Below, one piece after another: positions 42,634-53,660 of a DNA stretch of 64,000 nt. Made by a program: the position numbers and the translations under genes. Source of the stretch: Exophiala sp. HKRS030 (lineage: Eukaryota; Ascomycota; Eurotiomycetes; Chaetothyriales; Herpotrichiellaceae). Numbering within the stretch: the stretch's first letter is position 1; each line of letters opens with the position of its first letter. The stretch is from the NCBI GenBank assembly GCA_023897205.1, contig JAHWDD010000003.1, positions 6,699,665 through 6,763,664 on the forward strand, written 5' to 3'. The notes below the pieces were generated by a model, which was not told the DNA's origin, made no database searches, and was given only the letters and a program-made list of their open reading frames with translations.

Positions 42634-43638
42634 TCACTCTTGCTTTGATTTCCAAATTTCCTTCAATTCTCTGCGCAGGAACTTGGAGGTGCCATTAATC
42701 CACCACAGTGTATTAACGACCACCATAGTAGAGAACCCAAGTTTGCACTGCCATCGCAGCTGCCGCCATGCCTTGAAGGGGCTTATCCCTTGCATGTCTC
42801 CCCAGGTCTTCATAATCATGTAAAATACTCCAAGTCGACAGATCGCGAAAACAACGAGATATGCACATGTCGTGAGCCGAAGTGCGGAAGTGATATCTTT
42901 GCGACTGGGCTCGGACAGACATCGTTCGTTGCTCGAAGCCTCGCTGATTCTGAAGTTCAATAGGAACCATCTCACTGTACCGAGGGGAGAGGAGGCGTTC
43001 ATGAGTAGGAATGACACAATGATCAAAATGCCGACGCGTCGTCCTGGATCAGAGAGCAATGCGTACTGAAGCCAGATAAGAAGCGAGACAAGTACTGTAT
43101 GATGCACATACAGGTGGACATAATTCAAAGGCTGTCGTATCTTGTCTCCTGGCCCTTGTTTGGCTTGGACATCGCTTGAATGAGCAGGAGAATGTTTGTG
43201 TAGAGCGCCGTTCGATCGAACGTGGGCAGGTTCTATTTGAGCTGATCGTGGTCTCTTGATCGAAGAGTGCCCAGATCGCAGTAATATGCATGAGTCGACG
43301 ATGAGATATGCCAGTTCCAGTGTTGTAAGAGCATTCGCAAAACTTGAAGTATGGGTGATGAGGATGAGGTCCGAGTCTTTTGGTCTTGTCCAACCAGTCG
43401 CAGGACAGGCGTACAAGACCCTCACTTCCTTCCACAGACAGATGAGGGTCGAGACAGTGATCAAGATACAATGTATGAATTGCACCACCTCTCTCCTTGC
43501 AGCGAGGACCACGCTCCAGGTGTTGAGTTTGGTATACCTTGGCGATGAAGAGATGGGACCGGTGATCGCATATAGGCAAGAGTAGAGCAAGATACCTCCG
43601 ATGAAAGTAGATGGAATAAGGGTGGAATGAGAGGTCAT
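42634..43638 (-). CDS. TLC-domain membrane protein (TMEM56/TLCD4-like)
   Basis: Multi-pass membrane protein with the TRAM/LAG1/CLN8 fold shared by ceramide synthases and lipid-sensing proteins; activity is not established for this subgroup. Single exon, 334 residues. Diagnostic features are the His pair H179-H180 in VHLYVHHTVLVSLL and the downstream NASSPLGTVRW (214–224). Hydrophobic helices occur near 10–28, 50–70, 105–120, 180–195, 203–222, 260–278 and 300–315. A Ser/His-rich loop (about 122–168) separates the halves. It is not a ceramide synthase, as it lacks the Lag1p block. It is convergent with the P450 gene, only 46 nt between stops, so the transcripts must overlap or end in very short 3' UTRs. 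Confidence 0.85.
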   Translation of the reverse strand: MTSHSTLIPSTFIGGILLYSCLYAITGPISSSPRYTKLNTWSVVLAARREVVQFIHCILITVSTLICLWKEVRVLYACPATGWTRPKDSDLILITHTSSFANALTTLELAYLIVDSCILLRSGHSSIKRPRSAQIEPAHVRSNGALHKHSPAHSSDVQAKQGPGDKIRQPLNYVHLYVHHTVLVSLLIWLQYALLSDPGRRVGILIIVSFLLMNASSPLGTVRWFLLNFRISEASSNERCLSEPSRKDITSALRLTTCAYLVVFAICRLGVFYMIMKTWGDMQGISPFKAWRQLRWQCKLGFSTMVVVNTLWWINGTSKFLRRELKEIWKSKQE

Positions 43639-44346
43639 TTTGCAAGGCTATCGATCCAGTTGTAGAGCGTATAGGTGAAAGGGGAGCAGGCTAGGTATCT
43701 AGAGACGAGGTATTGAGCAAGTTTCAAAGGTTGCTAGGATCTAAGTACTGTTTGCTGGCTGAATGATACGAATGCGCAATCGTTCATTATACACAACCGT
43801 ATCGATACGGCATTCCAAACAGCCCACCGTATAACGAATGCTGAAATGTGAGCTGAGATATCCACGGCAATTCCACGTCCCACACACATCGTGCTTGAGC
43901 GCGATACCCAAGGACTCTCTGCGTCTCATTCATGTCAATCCTGCGCGCGTCATAAATTACGATTCACATCCAGAAGTTGAGACTGTCTTTAGACACCTAG
44001 GTAGCTGCAGCAGTCTACTTGTATCTTGTGGGAACAAGCTCTCTCATACAAGTTTGACAGTCATCATTCAAGGTCGATTTGACCATAGCATAGGCATGAG
44101 ATGAAATAATATTGCGTAATTCCGAACTAAAGAATTGTGTACATAAAACTACATATTCATAGAAAGCCCAAAGATAAGGCCGAGACCTATTTCAATCGCT
44201 CAATTCCCCGCCCTTCATCATGATACAGCCTGTGTGAAAAGATTATACAATAGGTAAACAATTATCGAAGTAGACAACCTCCAATTCATCAGGGTATGAA
44301 GAAAAACACTAGAAAGGAAAAAGGTGAAATCATAACCGAGCCGCCG
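43639..44346. other. Intergenic region, no gene seen
   Basis: 708 nt holding the TLC gene promoter and the 3' UTR of the minus-strand gene beyond. AT-rich near 44,100–44,280. Short frames here show no features. Confidence 0.4.
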
Positions 44347-45291
44347 TCACAGGAACGTGGATCGTTTCTTGCGTCGAACCTGCACCAGCTGGTTACCTTC
44401 CTTTTTGATCTTGGTCCCACCTAGTAACCCGGGCACCGTGACCTCTGGCACGCCGTACTCGTCTGTGGTCCTCGTTATCCCAAAGGGCCCCTGGCTCTGA
44501 TAGCTGAACCCGGTCGAGCCTGAGTAGCCAGAGTACTGATCATAGCGATCCCAGTTGGGTTGGAGCCTGTCATCTCCCCGGCGTCTGGCGACGGTGTCGA
44601 TGCCACCGCGACGGCGGGACGTCACGGTATTGTAATTCCGACCAGGGCTGCTGTGGCGTCGTTCACGTCCATGATCGTAATCGTAGTCATTCACCGATGA
44701 GGTGCTGTTGGTGTCGACGTTATCCCAGCCTCGCCTTGCCCGCGGTGCGAACGGCTCACCATCGCCTCCGCGGAGGGTAGTGCGGACTCGGTCACGGTCA
44801 TTCTGAGGCTGGCGATCTTGTCGATACCGGCGGAGATCGTCGTCCCTCTCTCTGGCGGGCATGGACCGATCCGGAGGCAGCGACCAGTCATCCGAGATTG
44901 AAAGATTATCGAAGCCCTCCAAAATGGGGCCGCCGCCATCATTGTCGCCGCGGCGGCCATGATTGAACTGCTGTCGTGGTCTGGTCCGTTCCCGTGATGG
45001 ATACCGTACCTGCGCGCCACGTCGATGCTGCTGCTGGTAAGGCGACGATTGATACTGTGTCTCATATTCTTGCGACATGGGTTGTCGGTAGCCGGCGTCA
45101 CTCCGTCTATCGTTCAAGCATCGGGAACATAGGTCCCTTGCCTCTCTCAGTTCCTCTGCACCGAGTTCAGGGACCTGGCATTCTATTTGAGTACGTTCGC
45201 CCTCCAGGCAAAGTGAGCGAACGTAACCGCCGCCGCGTATGCGACACTCGCAGAGACGGCAGATGTAGATGATGGGATGCTCGAAGCACAT
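44347..45291 (-). CDS. Hypothetical protein with Cys-rich N-terminus and Arg/Gly-rich disordered body
   Basis: Not assigned to a named family. From the ATG at 45291 it has 314 residues. The first 60 residues contain Cys at C2, C11, C14, C16 and further pairs ending in CSRC, which could form a small zinc-binding module (inferred). Residues about 70–270 are disordered and rich in Arg, Asp, Tyr and Gly with RRG-type repeats, resembling RNA-binding or condensate-forming proteins. The C-terminal 45 residues look conserved: GPFGITRTTDEYGVPEVTVP followed by a basic KIKKEGNQLVQVRRKKR segment. No introns are needed. The layout suggests a nuclear or RNP-associated role, but there is no direct evidence. 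Confidence 0.7.
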   Translation of the reverse strand: MCFEHPIIYICRLCECRIRGGGYVRSLCLEGERTQIECQVPELGAEELREARDLCSRCLNDRRSDAGYRQPMSQEYETQYQSSPYQQQHRRGAQVRYPSRERTRPRQQFNHGRRGDNDGGGPILEGFDNLSISDDWSLPPDRSMPARERDDDLRRYRQDRQPQNDRDRVRTTLRGGDGEPFAPRARRGWDNVDTNSTSSVNDYDYDHGRERRHSSPGRNYNTVTSRRRGGIDTVARRRGDDRLQPNWDRYDQYSGYSGSTGFSYQSQGPFGITRTTDEYGVPEVTVPGLLGGTKIKKEGNQLVQVRRKKRSTFL

Positions 45292-47620
45292 CGTTCCTGT
45301 GGCCAAAACTGTGGCTCGGTAGTGGTGGAAGGACGATAGCCTCTATGGTCGATGTTGAGCTTGCGTCCAAAACAGGAGGGTAGATGTGCGTAGTCAGGCT
45401 AGATGGCCGTGAAGGGTGAGTCTCTTGGTATCACTGTGTAGCTGCCAGCGCCAGTATCAAAGTTTGGTTGTGGGAAACTTTGAGGATAAGAATCGTCGTA
45501 CTTGTGGGAGTCAAAGAAACCTCGGGGTAAGCGCAGTTTGGTAAGGAACTAGAAGCAGAGACAGGAGTTGGTGTATCATATCAGGGGCACACAAGGCTGC
45601 TTGTGAAGAGTGGATAGCAAACATGGGAGACGTTGATATAAGTTATACAGTAACCTACTAGCAGCTTCTGTTGGCCGGGATGTTGAACTTTTGAAAATGC
45701 TGCGGCGCAACCGATCCACGCGACTAACAGAACTTCTGGCGGTCAGGGTCTGTCTGGGCGCTCGAGGTTGCGAACTCTGCATGAATCGTATGTCCGAAAC
45801 AGATGCAGTTCACTGCGTTTCGGCAGCTAACATTCGTGTGCATGGCGCACACCAGCGTGCATAACGGGGGTTGATGAGAAGGCGGTGCCGCTACTGGAAG
45901 TGAGGCAATGAGAGCCACGGGCTATACCGTGTTTGAAAGGGCAAGTATGACACGAGGATCAAGCTTTGACGGACATGGGTGTGGAATTTGGCTCTTCTAC
46001 CAGGCAGGCAGTGACAGCCTGAGGAAGGCGTCTCTTGTAGTGCGTGTGTCGATGAGCAAAGGAACATGCTCTGTGGTAGGCGTTAAACTTCCCCTCGTAC
46101 TTGGGTGAAGAGTTTGAGCCGGTGAGAAGCATCATGGCAAAGCAGTAATACAGCGCCGCGGCTACTTACAGCTGTGGCTGTGAAGTCCAAATACGGAGTA
46201 GCCCCTGATATGGTTCCGCGGGGTTGTTCAACGGCCTCGAAGCGAGAGAGGCGGCTCAACTGGGTCTCCTGGCTGCAACACCTGTCCGTAAGTTGCCATT
46301 GTCGAGAAGATGATACTAGGAGTCATCAAATGCCCATGAATAAAGCGCTGGAAGTTGCCATCAGTTCAGACATGTCTTGAAGCTCCATGGTCCGAGTTTC
46401 TGCTGGAGCGAGGCCGAGGCTGTAAGAATGAGCAGAGGATTCCTAGTACGGCTGGTTCTTGTGTTCCCGAAGGCAACCATTTGCGCCTTGATGAGATGAT
46501 ATGCGAAGAGTGCCCCGAGGTACCCTGCTGAGTCCGGTGTTGAAGAAGGGGGAAGCTTCAACCGAGAGGAGACCGGCCATCGTCAATCGCAACATAACTT
46601 CCACTCAAAGATCGTCGTGCTAGAAGCGAGTGAGATGGCAATCTTTGTACGACAGAGTTTGGTGGCTGATAGAAGGCAGAACACAAGGGACGTCGTTTTG
46701 ATGGAAGGTGTAGTTCAGCGAGAGGGACCAGGCCAGCTGATGCGCCGACCGCCCTTTCTAGAGGTGTGTGTGTGGTGGTGACGGTGATGGTGGTGGGATG
46801 GTGGTCGTTTCATCCAGTCGGAGAAAAAAAGCTGCAAGCCTGACTTGCTTCTTTCTGCAAGGCAGAATTCAGGCATCCTCTCACTACACACCATCTTGAT
46901 CCGTAGGTGCGAATTCCCCCTCTGTGACTTGGACACTTTTGCAATTTGACAGTACCGGCTGCCTTCGTACCGATCTGTAGCAAATGGTGGCGGAGGCAGT
47001 GCCATTCTCTCCAACCGCACGCCCATACGGGATACTAGGATCATATTCCCAGCACTGCCCAGTCGCTCTCATTCCTCAACACACCTTGAGCAGTCCTTAG
47101 CCCAAGGTCTAGTAGGGATCACGGAGCCTTGGGTGTACCACAAGTGCTTTGTGCTTGGCATCCTCGACTGCTGAAAGGCGCGGAGGACTACAATCACTGG
47201 CAGAAACAAGGCAAAAAAAGGCAAACGATATGAGGTGGTCTATACGGAGGAATATCAAGGCAAACAATTTTGATTGCGTCTTTGATTTACATACTCCGGC
47301 TGTACGGAGTTGGCTGATCTGTATCTGTATTACCGTATCTTTTGCATTTGTCTCTCTTACATTTTAGACACACAAGGTGCGGACCTTGCCCCAAATATTT
47401 CCATTTTCTCTTTTCTTCTGGTTTTCATTATTTCCCATAAGTCATATCTATACCGTATCGCCGTAATGGTGAGCACTTTTCATAGGCTCGTGCCCTGGAT
47501 TAAAAGTTTGTATGTTGAAAATTCGTTATCGTGAGAAAGGGAGCCTTGAGCAACATCTTTGTGCCAAATACCGCAGAACGCCTCGTGAAGGACCATGATC
47601 ATGAGTCGCTCAAAATGAAC
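45292..47620. other. Intergenic region of 2.3 kb, no gene seen
   Basis: Several short frames on both strands were read; none has domains, a signal peptide or a consistent exon chain. A GT/GGT-rich stretch at about 46,763–46,805 causes a poly-His artefact frame. Confidence 0.45.
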
Positions 47621-50095
47621 TTAGCCAGAAGCAGGGACGACCAGCATCTCCCGGCTGCCTGGTCTTTGTAATCGGTCAATGCCAAGGTGCTCCTTGCCGT
47701 CTCTACCCGTAAATATCCCAAATGCGAAATGTGGTGCGTTTTGAGAACGAGCTGCACGTCGGGAACGTTTCTCTGAGTCTTGCATGTTGTTGCCTGAACG
47801 GTCACCGGTCAAGACGAGGGAGTTTGACGATCCCATCAGTCGTTCGCGCAGGTCCTTCTTGGTGCGGACATTTTGAAGAGCGCTATCGGCCAGCAACGGA
47901 CTAGCATACAGCCAGCTCATCAATGCTGCAATGGTGGTTATGTTATGCGGCAGATATCGTTTTCTCGTAGGCCAGATGATCAGGTAGGAGAGTGCATAAA
48001 TGGTAACAAGCACACTCAATGCGATATATCCAGGCATGCTTGCAACCATTTTGACCTTGTCGTCTCCCGAGAAGAACTGGGCAGTGAACACCCCGCCTGC
48101 CAGGACCGGTATCGACAGAGAGAGGAGGGAGATGAAGCACATGTAAGCAACCTTGTAGTCTCTGTTGGCCAAGGCCGTGAAAACGACCGTGACAGGATCC
48201 TGAGCAGGATATGACAGCAAGAGTGAATGTTGGGCGACCGCTCCTGTTGGCCGGGAGAGGTTACAGAAAGGCTGAACAGCTCGGAAATACATGGCGATGG
48301 GTTGCCACGCCAGAAAGAGTATCATGCCTAGGAAGGAAGGGAGGAAGCTGTACAGGAAATCGGCAGGAGAAAATCCCCCAGAGACCGTCAGTGAAGGTAG
48401 CATTGGATCAAAGCCATTTTGGACCGCTCGGTTGACAAAGCTGACAACCAAAAATGCGATCACAAGTATGAGTGAGGCAATAATCCATGCTAAGACAGCA
48501 GTGTCTCGTAAGAACCATGCTGTCCAGCGATAACGAACAAATGGAGAGTGAATGCTCCGCGAGAAGGCTGAACCATAAGAAAGTCGATGTTGAGCCTCGA
48601 CATCGACCGCATCGTCTTGGTAGCGGAGGCTATTTGAGTTCTTCTCCGTCTGCCTTAACTGTTGCAGCGAAAGCCGCTTGATTGGAGCATATTCTTCGCC
48701 AACTGCATGGAAAACATCGGGCCTTTCCGAGGTCGTCCAGAAACCTAGGCGACACGTTCGAGGTGGCAATTGATTGCTTGGTTGCGGAGAGACCTCAGTC
48801 TGCTCAAAATCGGAAACGATATTCGAGCGACGGAAAAGACAAATAAGATCCGCAATTGAGGTAGGATCCCAAAGCAGACTGGAGTTTCGTCGGCGAAAGC
48901 GCACCATGCAACACAGAATGGCTGCACAGAGCAGGCCATACAACGCAACCAACGTCCAGCCCACGCCTCTCACGGCCGTCCAGCGAAACCGAGCTGGACC
49001 ATCGTTCGTAATCCATTGCGTTTGGTAAGCACAGCTGAGAAGAGGTACTGTGAAATTGCTCAGCCAGAAGACGAAGAATGTTACCCCAAGCATTTTCTCC
49101 CCTGTGCGGAAGAAGATGAGATCGGGGAATATATAATTGGCCGGGAGTATGCGCATTTCCTGCAGCACCCATGGGCTGCGTGCATCGGGCGCCATACAGA
49201 AAAAGGGCAAACTTCTATACGCTGCGGCCTCAATGACGAAGAGCCACAGTGTCATCATGATTCCGACGAGTTGAGGAAGGTACTGGAAAACAAAGTATCG
49301 CGGGCTGGCGTTTCCGTCGTAGTCAAAGAGGGCATGATTGCTCGAAACAAACACCAGGCTGAATATCAGCCCAGCAATTATCAGCAGACATAGGCACAAA
49401 TAAAGCGCCAGGATCGGAAGGCGTAAAGGAAGCGGGACAAAACCGAGCTCGGATCTGAGGTCTTTGGATAGATCCACGGGAAGGAGCACTTCCTGCGCTA
49501 CTGGCTTTCGCCGAACTTGAAATCCTGGCTCTGAAAATGGTTCTTGGTGTGGAGGAGACGGCGGTGGAGGAGATGGTGTAGAGTCTGGAGGACTGTCGGA
49601 CCCGGACTCTGCTCGGAACAAGATAGGTGATCTAGGTTGATGATAAGCCGAGGCGGTACTGTTCCTTCCACGTCCCATGACATCCTCATCTCTTGTCAGT
49701 TGTTCTATTGCAAATCTTATATAGGGTGTGTCATCGACCCCAGGAGTTGGGGGGCTCATTTCGTCGAAGCTCGAGAGCATTCGTATGGTGGATGGTTCAT
49801 CATGTGTCTCGCGTCGGATGTTCAAGGGTGCAGGCTGAATGGCACCGGGTCTAGAAGGCAGAGTCATCTCTGAATCCAGGTTGTTCTGGTTCTGTTGTAG
49901 AATCGGGGTCGAGATTCTCGATGGCGGCGTCTCATAGCTTGTCTTGGAATTAACCGATTGTTGGCTAGTTGCGTCGGACGCATAATCAGAGAAGTATTCG
50001 TTCGAGGCAGCAGAGGACTTGAGAGAATGTGATCGTGTGTATTGAGGAGTTGTGCTTTTGACTGTATGAAGTTGAGCGTTTTGGGGTAGGTTCAT
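47621..50095 (-). CDS. DUF3433 multi-pass membrane protein
   Basis: Fungal-specific membrane protein of unknown function with two DUF3433 units. Single exon, 824 residues. The first ~215 residues are disordered and Ser/Pro-rich (PPPPSPP run). The first unit begins at about LPLRLPILALYLCLCLLII and contains FQYLPQLVGIMMTLWLFVIE and the family-typical YRSLPFFCMAPDARSPWVL. The second unit starts near TAWFLRDTAVLAWIIASLIL, with FSPADFLYSFLPSFLGMILF and YFRAVQPFCNLSRPTGA, so the two halves show the same order of elements and look like an internal duplication. The last ~60 residues are hydrophilic. Plasma-membrane or cell-wall-stress roles have been proposed for some members; nothing here confirms that. 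Confidence 0.88.
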   Translation of the reverse strand: MNLPQNAQLHTVKSTTPQYTRSHSLKSSAASNEYFSDYASDATSQQSVNSKTSYETPPSRISTPILQQNQNNLDSEMTLPSRPGAIQPAPLNIRRETHDEPSTIRMLSSFDEMSPPTPGVDDTPYIRFAIEQLTRDEDVMGRGRNSTASAYHQPRSPILFRAESGSDSPPDSTPSPPPPSPPHQEPFSEPGFQVRRKPVAQEVLLPVDLSKDLRSELGFVPLPLRLPILALYLCLCLLIIAGLIFSLVFVSSNHALFDYDGNASPRYFVFQYLPQLVGIMMTLWLFVIEAAAYRSLPFFCMAPDARSPWVLQEMRILPANYIFPDLIFFRTGEKMLGVTFFVFWLSNFTVPLLSCAYQTQWITNDGPARFRWTAVRGVGWTLVALYGLLCAAILCCMVRFRRRNSSLLWDPTSIADLICLFRRSNIVSDFEQTEVSPQPSNQLPPRTCRLGFWTTSERPDVFHAVGEEYAPIKRLSLQQLRQTEKNSNSLRYQDDAVDVEAQHRLSYGSAFSRSIHSPFVRYRWTAWFLRDTAVLAWIIASLILVIAFLVVSFVNRAVQNGFDPMLPSLTVSGGFSPADFLYSFLPSFLGMILFLAWQPIAMYFRAVQPFCNLSRPTGAVAQHSLLLSYPAQDPVTVVFTALANRDYKVAYMCFISLLSLSIPVLAGGVFTAQFFSGDDKVKMVASMPGYIALSVLVTIYALSYLIIWPTRKRYLPHNITTIAALMSWLYASPLLADSALQNVRTKKDLRERLMGSSNSLVLTGDRSGNNMQDSEKRSRRAARSQNAPHFAFGIFTGRDGKEHLGIDRLQRPGSREMLVVPASG

Positions 50096-51073
50096 TAGTA
50101 CTTTTGTAGGTGTTTATGCAAAAGACATCAATGCGCAAATGTCAAAAAGCAGAGTTTAGCAAACAGAACGCACGGGCACGAGAATTGACAAGACATTGGG
50201 AACATGGCAAGAGGCGTCGGAAAATAAGAAATGCTAGAATCAATGTTGAGGCTGGGCTGCTGTTAGTGGAGGCTGGGAGCAGCTGGGCGGCAGTCGCGGA
50301 TTCCAGCCACTGGCATTACAGTATGGAGCGACAAGAGCGAAACACATCATTAGTGAGAAACAAGTTGTTGAGAGAGAAAACCTGGATTGGTTGTAAGCTG
50401 CATTGAGGCCAACAAATCGAGGCCTATGCAGATGTGGTGCAATTGATAAACCTGTCAAACGACGATCAAGACGGATGGTTCAAGGAATGAGCCCTGCGCC
50501 TGCCTGCCTGCGGGGCCAAGAGCTCTGGCCATTCAGCCTTGCTCAGCCTTGTGCAGCCTTCTCGTCTATAATAGGACTAGTTAGCCTTGAAACCGCCCCG
50601 TCATGATGACTTCAAAGTTGACGTTCTGATGAACAGACTTGTCTAGTGGTCTTTGATATAACAAGATTGCGCAGGTGCATGTCATCTACGACCATGGTTT
50701 ACAAAATGTATAGCTACAACAAGTTCGATGATGTTTGGTCAGCAGACAAGCTTGACACGGTGCAGAGACCTTGTGCAGTCTAATTCAGCAGACGCGTTCA
50801 TGACTGATTCACACCACAACGTCCTTCCTGGCGGCATCGCGGTTGCTGCATCTTCACCGGTTTGTATGCTGCAGGTACTTCAAAACGGTACTCGCGACTC
50901 TCGCACATGGCGCGGTACTTGACTTCACCTCACAGTAAAGTGATGTCTTCTTTTCACCCCAATTCTCCTGTACAATTCTTTCTTCATTCCTTCATTTCTT
51001 GTACATCCTAACTTACATCATCTTTCGAATCACCCTCTCTGGTCCTGAACCCTTGTCATCTACCGACATCAGA
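50096..51073. promoter_or_regulatory. Divergent intergenic region
   Basis: 978 nt between the DUF3433 gene and the secreted-protein gene, head to head. No gene or specific site was recognised; the plus side ends with a T/C-rich stretch (about 50,945–51,000) typical of a fungal core promoter. Confidence 0.4.
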
Positions 51074-52421
51074 ATGAAGCTTGCGATACTTGCCATAGTC
51101 GCGCTGTCACTCGTTGCGACAGTGGTATCAAGACCCGCACAATGGTTCGCTGAACTGGCTGATGATATTGGCTCACTGAGTCTGGCACAGCATCTGTGCA
51201 GCCGCAAGCATTGTCTGTTCGGCGACGCAACCTTCGATGGCTACTCCCTTTCCTGCCAATGTCCTGATATGCCAATCAACCTAGTAAGTCAAGAAGAATG
51301 AATGATAGCATGAGAAGTGAGAACCTGACATGAGCCTTGAGCAGTTTGCGGATCCTTGCGAAGGTCTAGAATGCCCAAGCGGTACCGAACCCTTCTACTC
51401 AGTGTTAGACCAAGACTGTTACTGCGGCACGATGGAGGCATGGTTTGCCAAAGAAGAAAGCATATTGCAGCAACTTGAGAGTGAAGGCCGTCTGGTTACG
51501 CAGAAGGACATTTTCAAGAGCCCAAATCATGAGGAAGCCATACGTTATGACCTCCGTCGCCGTCAAGAGCCATCAAGTGCGCCTACGCCAACCTACACTG
51601 CGCTTCCAACCTTCGTCCCTCCCCCTACGCAAGATATCACGCCCGAACTTCTCAATCAGTCACTTAGCGTTCAGCCCCAGAATACTGCCACCATTTCCTC
51701 GATAATTCCCTTCTTTATGGACAATGTGTTATGCGTTTACATACAATTGAACGGAACAGTTGCAGACACTCTGATTGTGAACGCAAGTGCTTCACTGCCT
51801 TGTGGCGATATCGGTGTTGACCCTGAACCAAACATGGCTCTCGTCCCAAAAGTTGTTCAGCAAGGAGATGGCCAGCCGCAAGTTCAAGTTGCAGATTGTC
51901 AATGCATCGCTGTCAACATGTACGATCCCAACGTCATCACCTATTGGATACAGAAAGTCTCGGATGGGAGCATTTATTCCCTGACTGGAAGCAACAAGGT
52001 GGTTGACATTGATAAAATGAACACAACTCAGACCACAGCCTTGGATCTTGTCACACTATCTGCCGCAAACTCAAAGCGCAATGCTGCAAACATCGAATAT
52101 CTCCGACCAGTGCGACGCCAAATATTTGGTATTGAGTGTGGCCAGCCATGCCCTTTTTATCACATGTATGTCATCAAAACGACCGATGGCTACTGCGGTT
52201 GCATATTCCACGGCGCAGATGAAAAGGTGGGCATTTCTCCACGAGCATTAGTGGTGCCTGACATCAACACTGCCACCATGACCGAAGCTGCTTGCAGGGC
52301 AATGATCTGTTACAACAATGGCAATCAGCCAGCCGTCTTCAATCCGTTTAGCATGACTTGCTGGTGCAACACTCCTCCAGCCATCGAATACAATGCCGAC
52401 GCGTGGAAACCCGACCCCTAA
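51074..52421 (+). CDS. Secreted cysteine-rich protein with four repeated Cys units
   Basis: Exon 1 (51074–51283) and exon 2 (51345–52421) join over a 61-nt phase-0 intron (GTAAGT to GAGCAG); 428 residues. The first ~20 residues (MKLAILAIVALSLVATVVS) form a clear signal peptide. Four units share the spacing C-x(3–4)-C-x(13–16)-C-x-C: one ending CQC (in exon 1), one ending CYCG, one ending CGC near residue 340 and one ending CWC near 410. A central part without this unit has a few more cysteines and several N-glycosylation sites (NGT, NAS, NTT). No enzyme family was recognised. It is probably an extracellular or wall-associated protein; a role in host or substrate contact is possible but unproven. 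Confidence 0.8.
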
Positions 52422-53660
52422 TTTGCTTTTACAGTGATGGATAGAAGTGGAGTGTTCTGTTGGACCACTAAACAACAACACCACATTGTACCACCACAAG
52501 GAGGGAGGTACGCAAGAAAGTAGTGCATGTGTCACACATACACACCATCCTTCTTGGTAAATGCTAGTCGATTGTTGAGTTGGGAGACACTAGAAACGAC
52601 AAATTGGGAAGACTTTCTGTGCGTTTCAGCAGACAAGGCTGGTTATGCGGCTCCAAGTTCTGCGTCTTTTCCTAGACCCTGATTTCTACTTGTGTTTCAT
52701 TATCGTGCTGACAGGATTGGGATGCGGAGACATAGATGGGAGAGACTGGCAAATAGCAAATTATTCTACTCCGGACGAAATAACCCCAATTGCAATGAAC
52801 ATAGCATTACATTCGACCCTGATACTGTATTTCGTAGGCGTAGGTTGAGACTCGAGCAGAATGAATTAATTACTTGGTATTGATCAATTCACACAGTATC
52901 CTAGAAGCAAAAAAGAAAAAAGAAAATGCTACACCTGCAGCCTTTTCCCTCCTCAGCCTGTGTCCGCCTATTTTTCAGGTTCTGTAGACAAAAGGGAAAA
53001 TTAGAGGGACAAAAGCACCATATGCAAGGTTTTTTGTCTCGAAAGCAGGCCTCGCAGTTCCGCAACTTTTACGCCGTCGCTTGCTATGTTCAACCTGTCA
53101 TACACTCACACACAACTAACCCCCGGATAGACCGACAAGACTTGAATTGGAAAATAGAGATTGTGAACCTCGGCAACTTGAGATCACGATGGTTCACGGT
53201 GTTCTTTTGGTGCCATGGACATGAATATGCATCGCGACTTGACGTCGACTGTCGCATTTTGTTGTGGGGCGCACAGTCAGAGATTTGTACAAACGGATAG
53301 GTGGAATTGGGATGGGCTCGGAGTGCCAATAAACTCGTTCGTTGCTTGTGAAAAGACAGCAAGAAGGAGGGGATTGGTTGGTTACGGTTTTCCGCCATCC
53401 AGCGATTCGATGCGCGCTGAAAGTTCCCCCCTTTGTCGGAGGACAGACGAGGATGATTCCAGGGTTAAACAGGACGTGATGAAGAGATCGTTGCATTCAG
53501 CAAGAGGTAGATGATGTCTGTCTGGCCTTTATGATGTCGCGATCAGGACAACGCTCCAAAAATGGCATCTTTGACGAGCGAGTTTCGCCAAGATACTACA
53601 TGGTTGAAGAAAGAGATGTTCTTCGGCTGATGGTGCAGATCTTGTAGGAAACCCCAATTG
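52422..53660. other. Convergent intergenic region, no gene seen
   Basis: 1.24 kb between two converging genes. Only short frames; nothing recognisable. Confidence 0.45.

Noticed and set aside
46715..47044. Minus-strand frame with poly-His
   Set aside because: The His run comes from a GTG/GGT-rich simple stretch; no other support.
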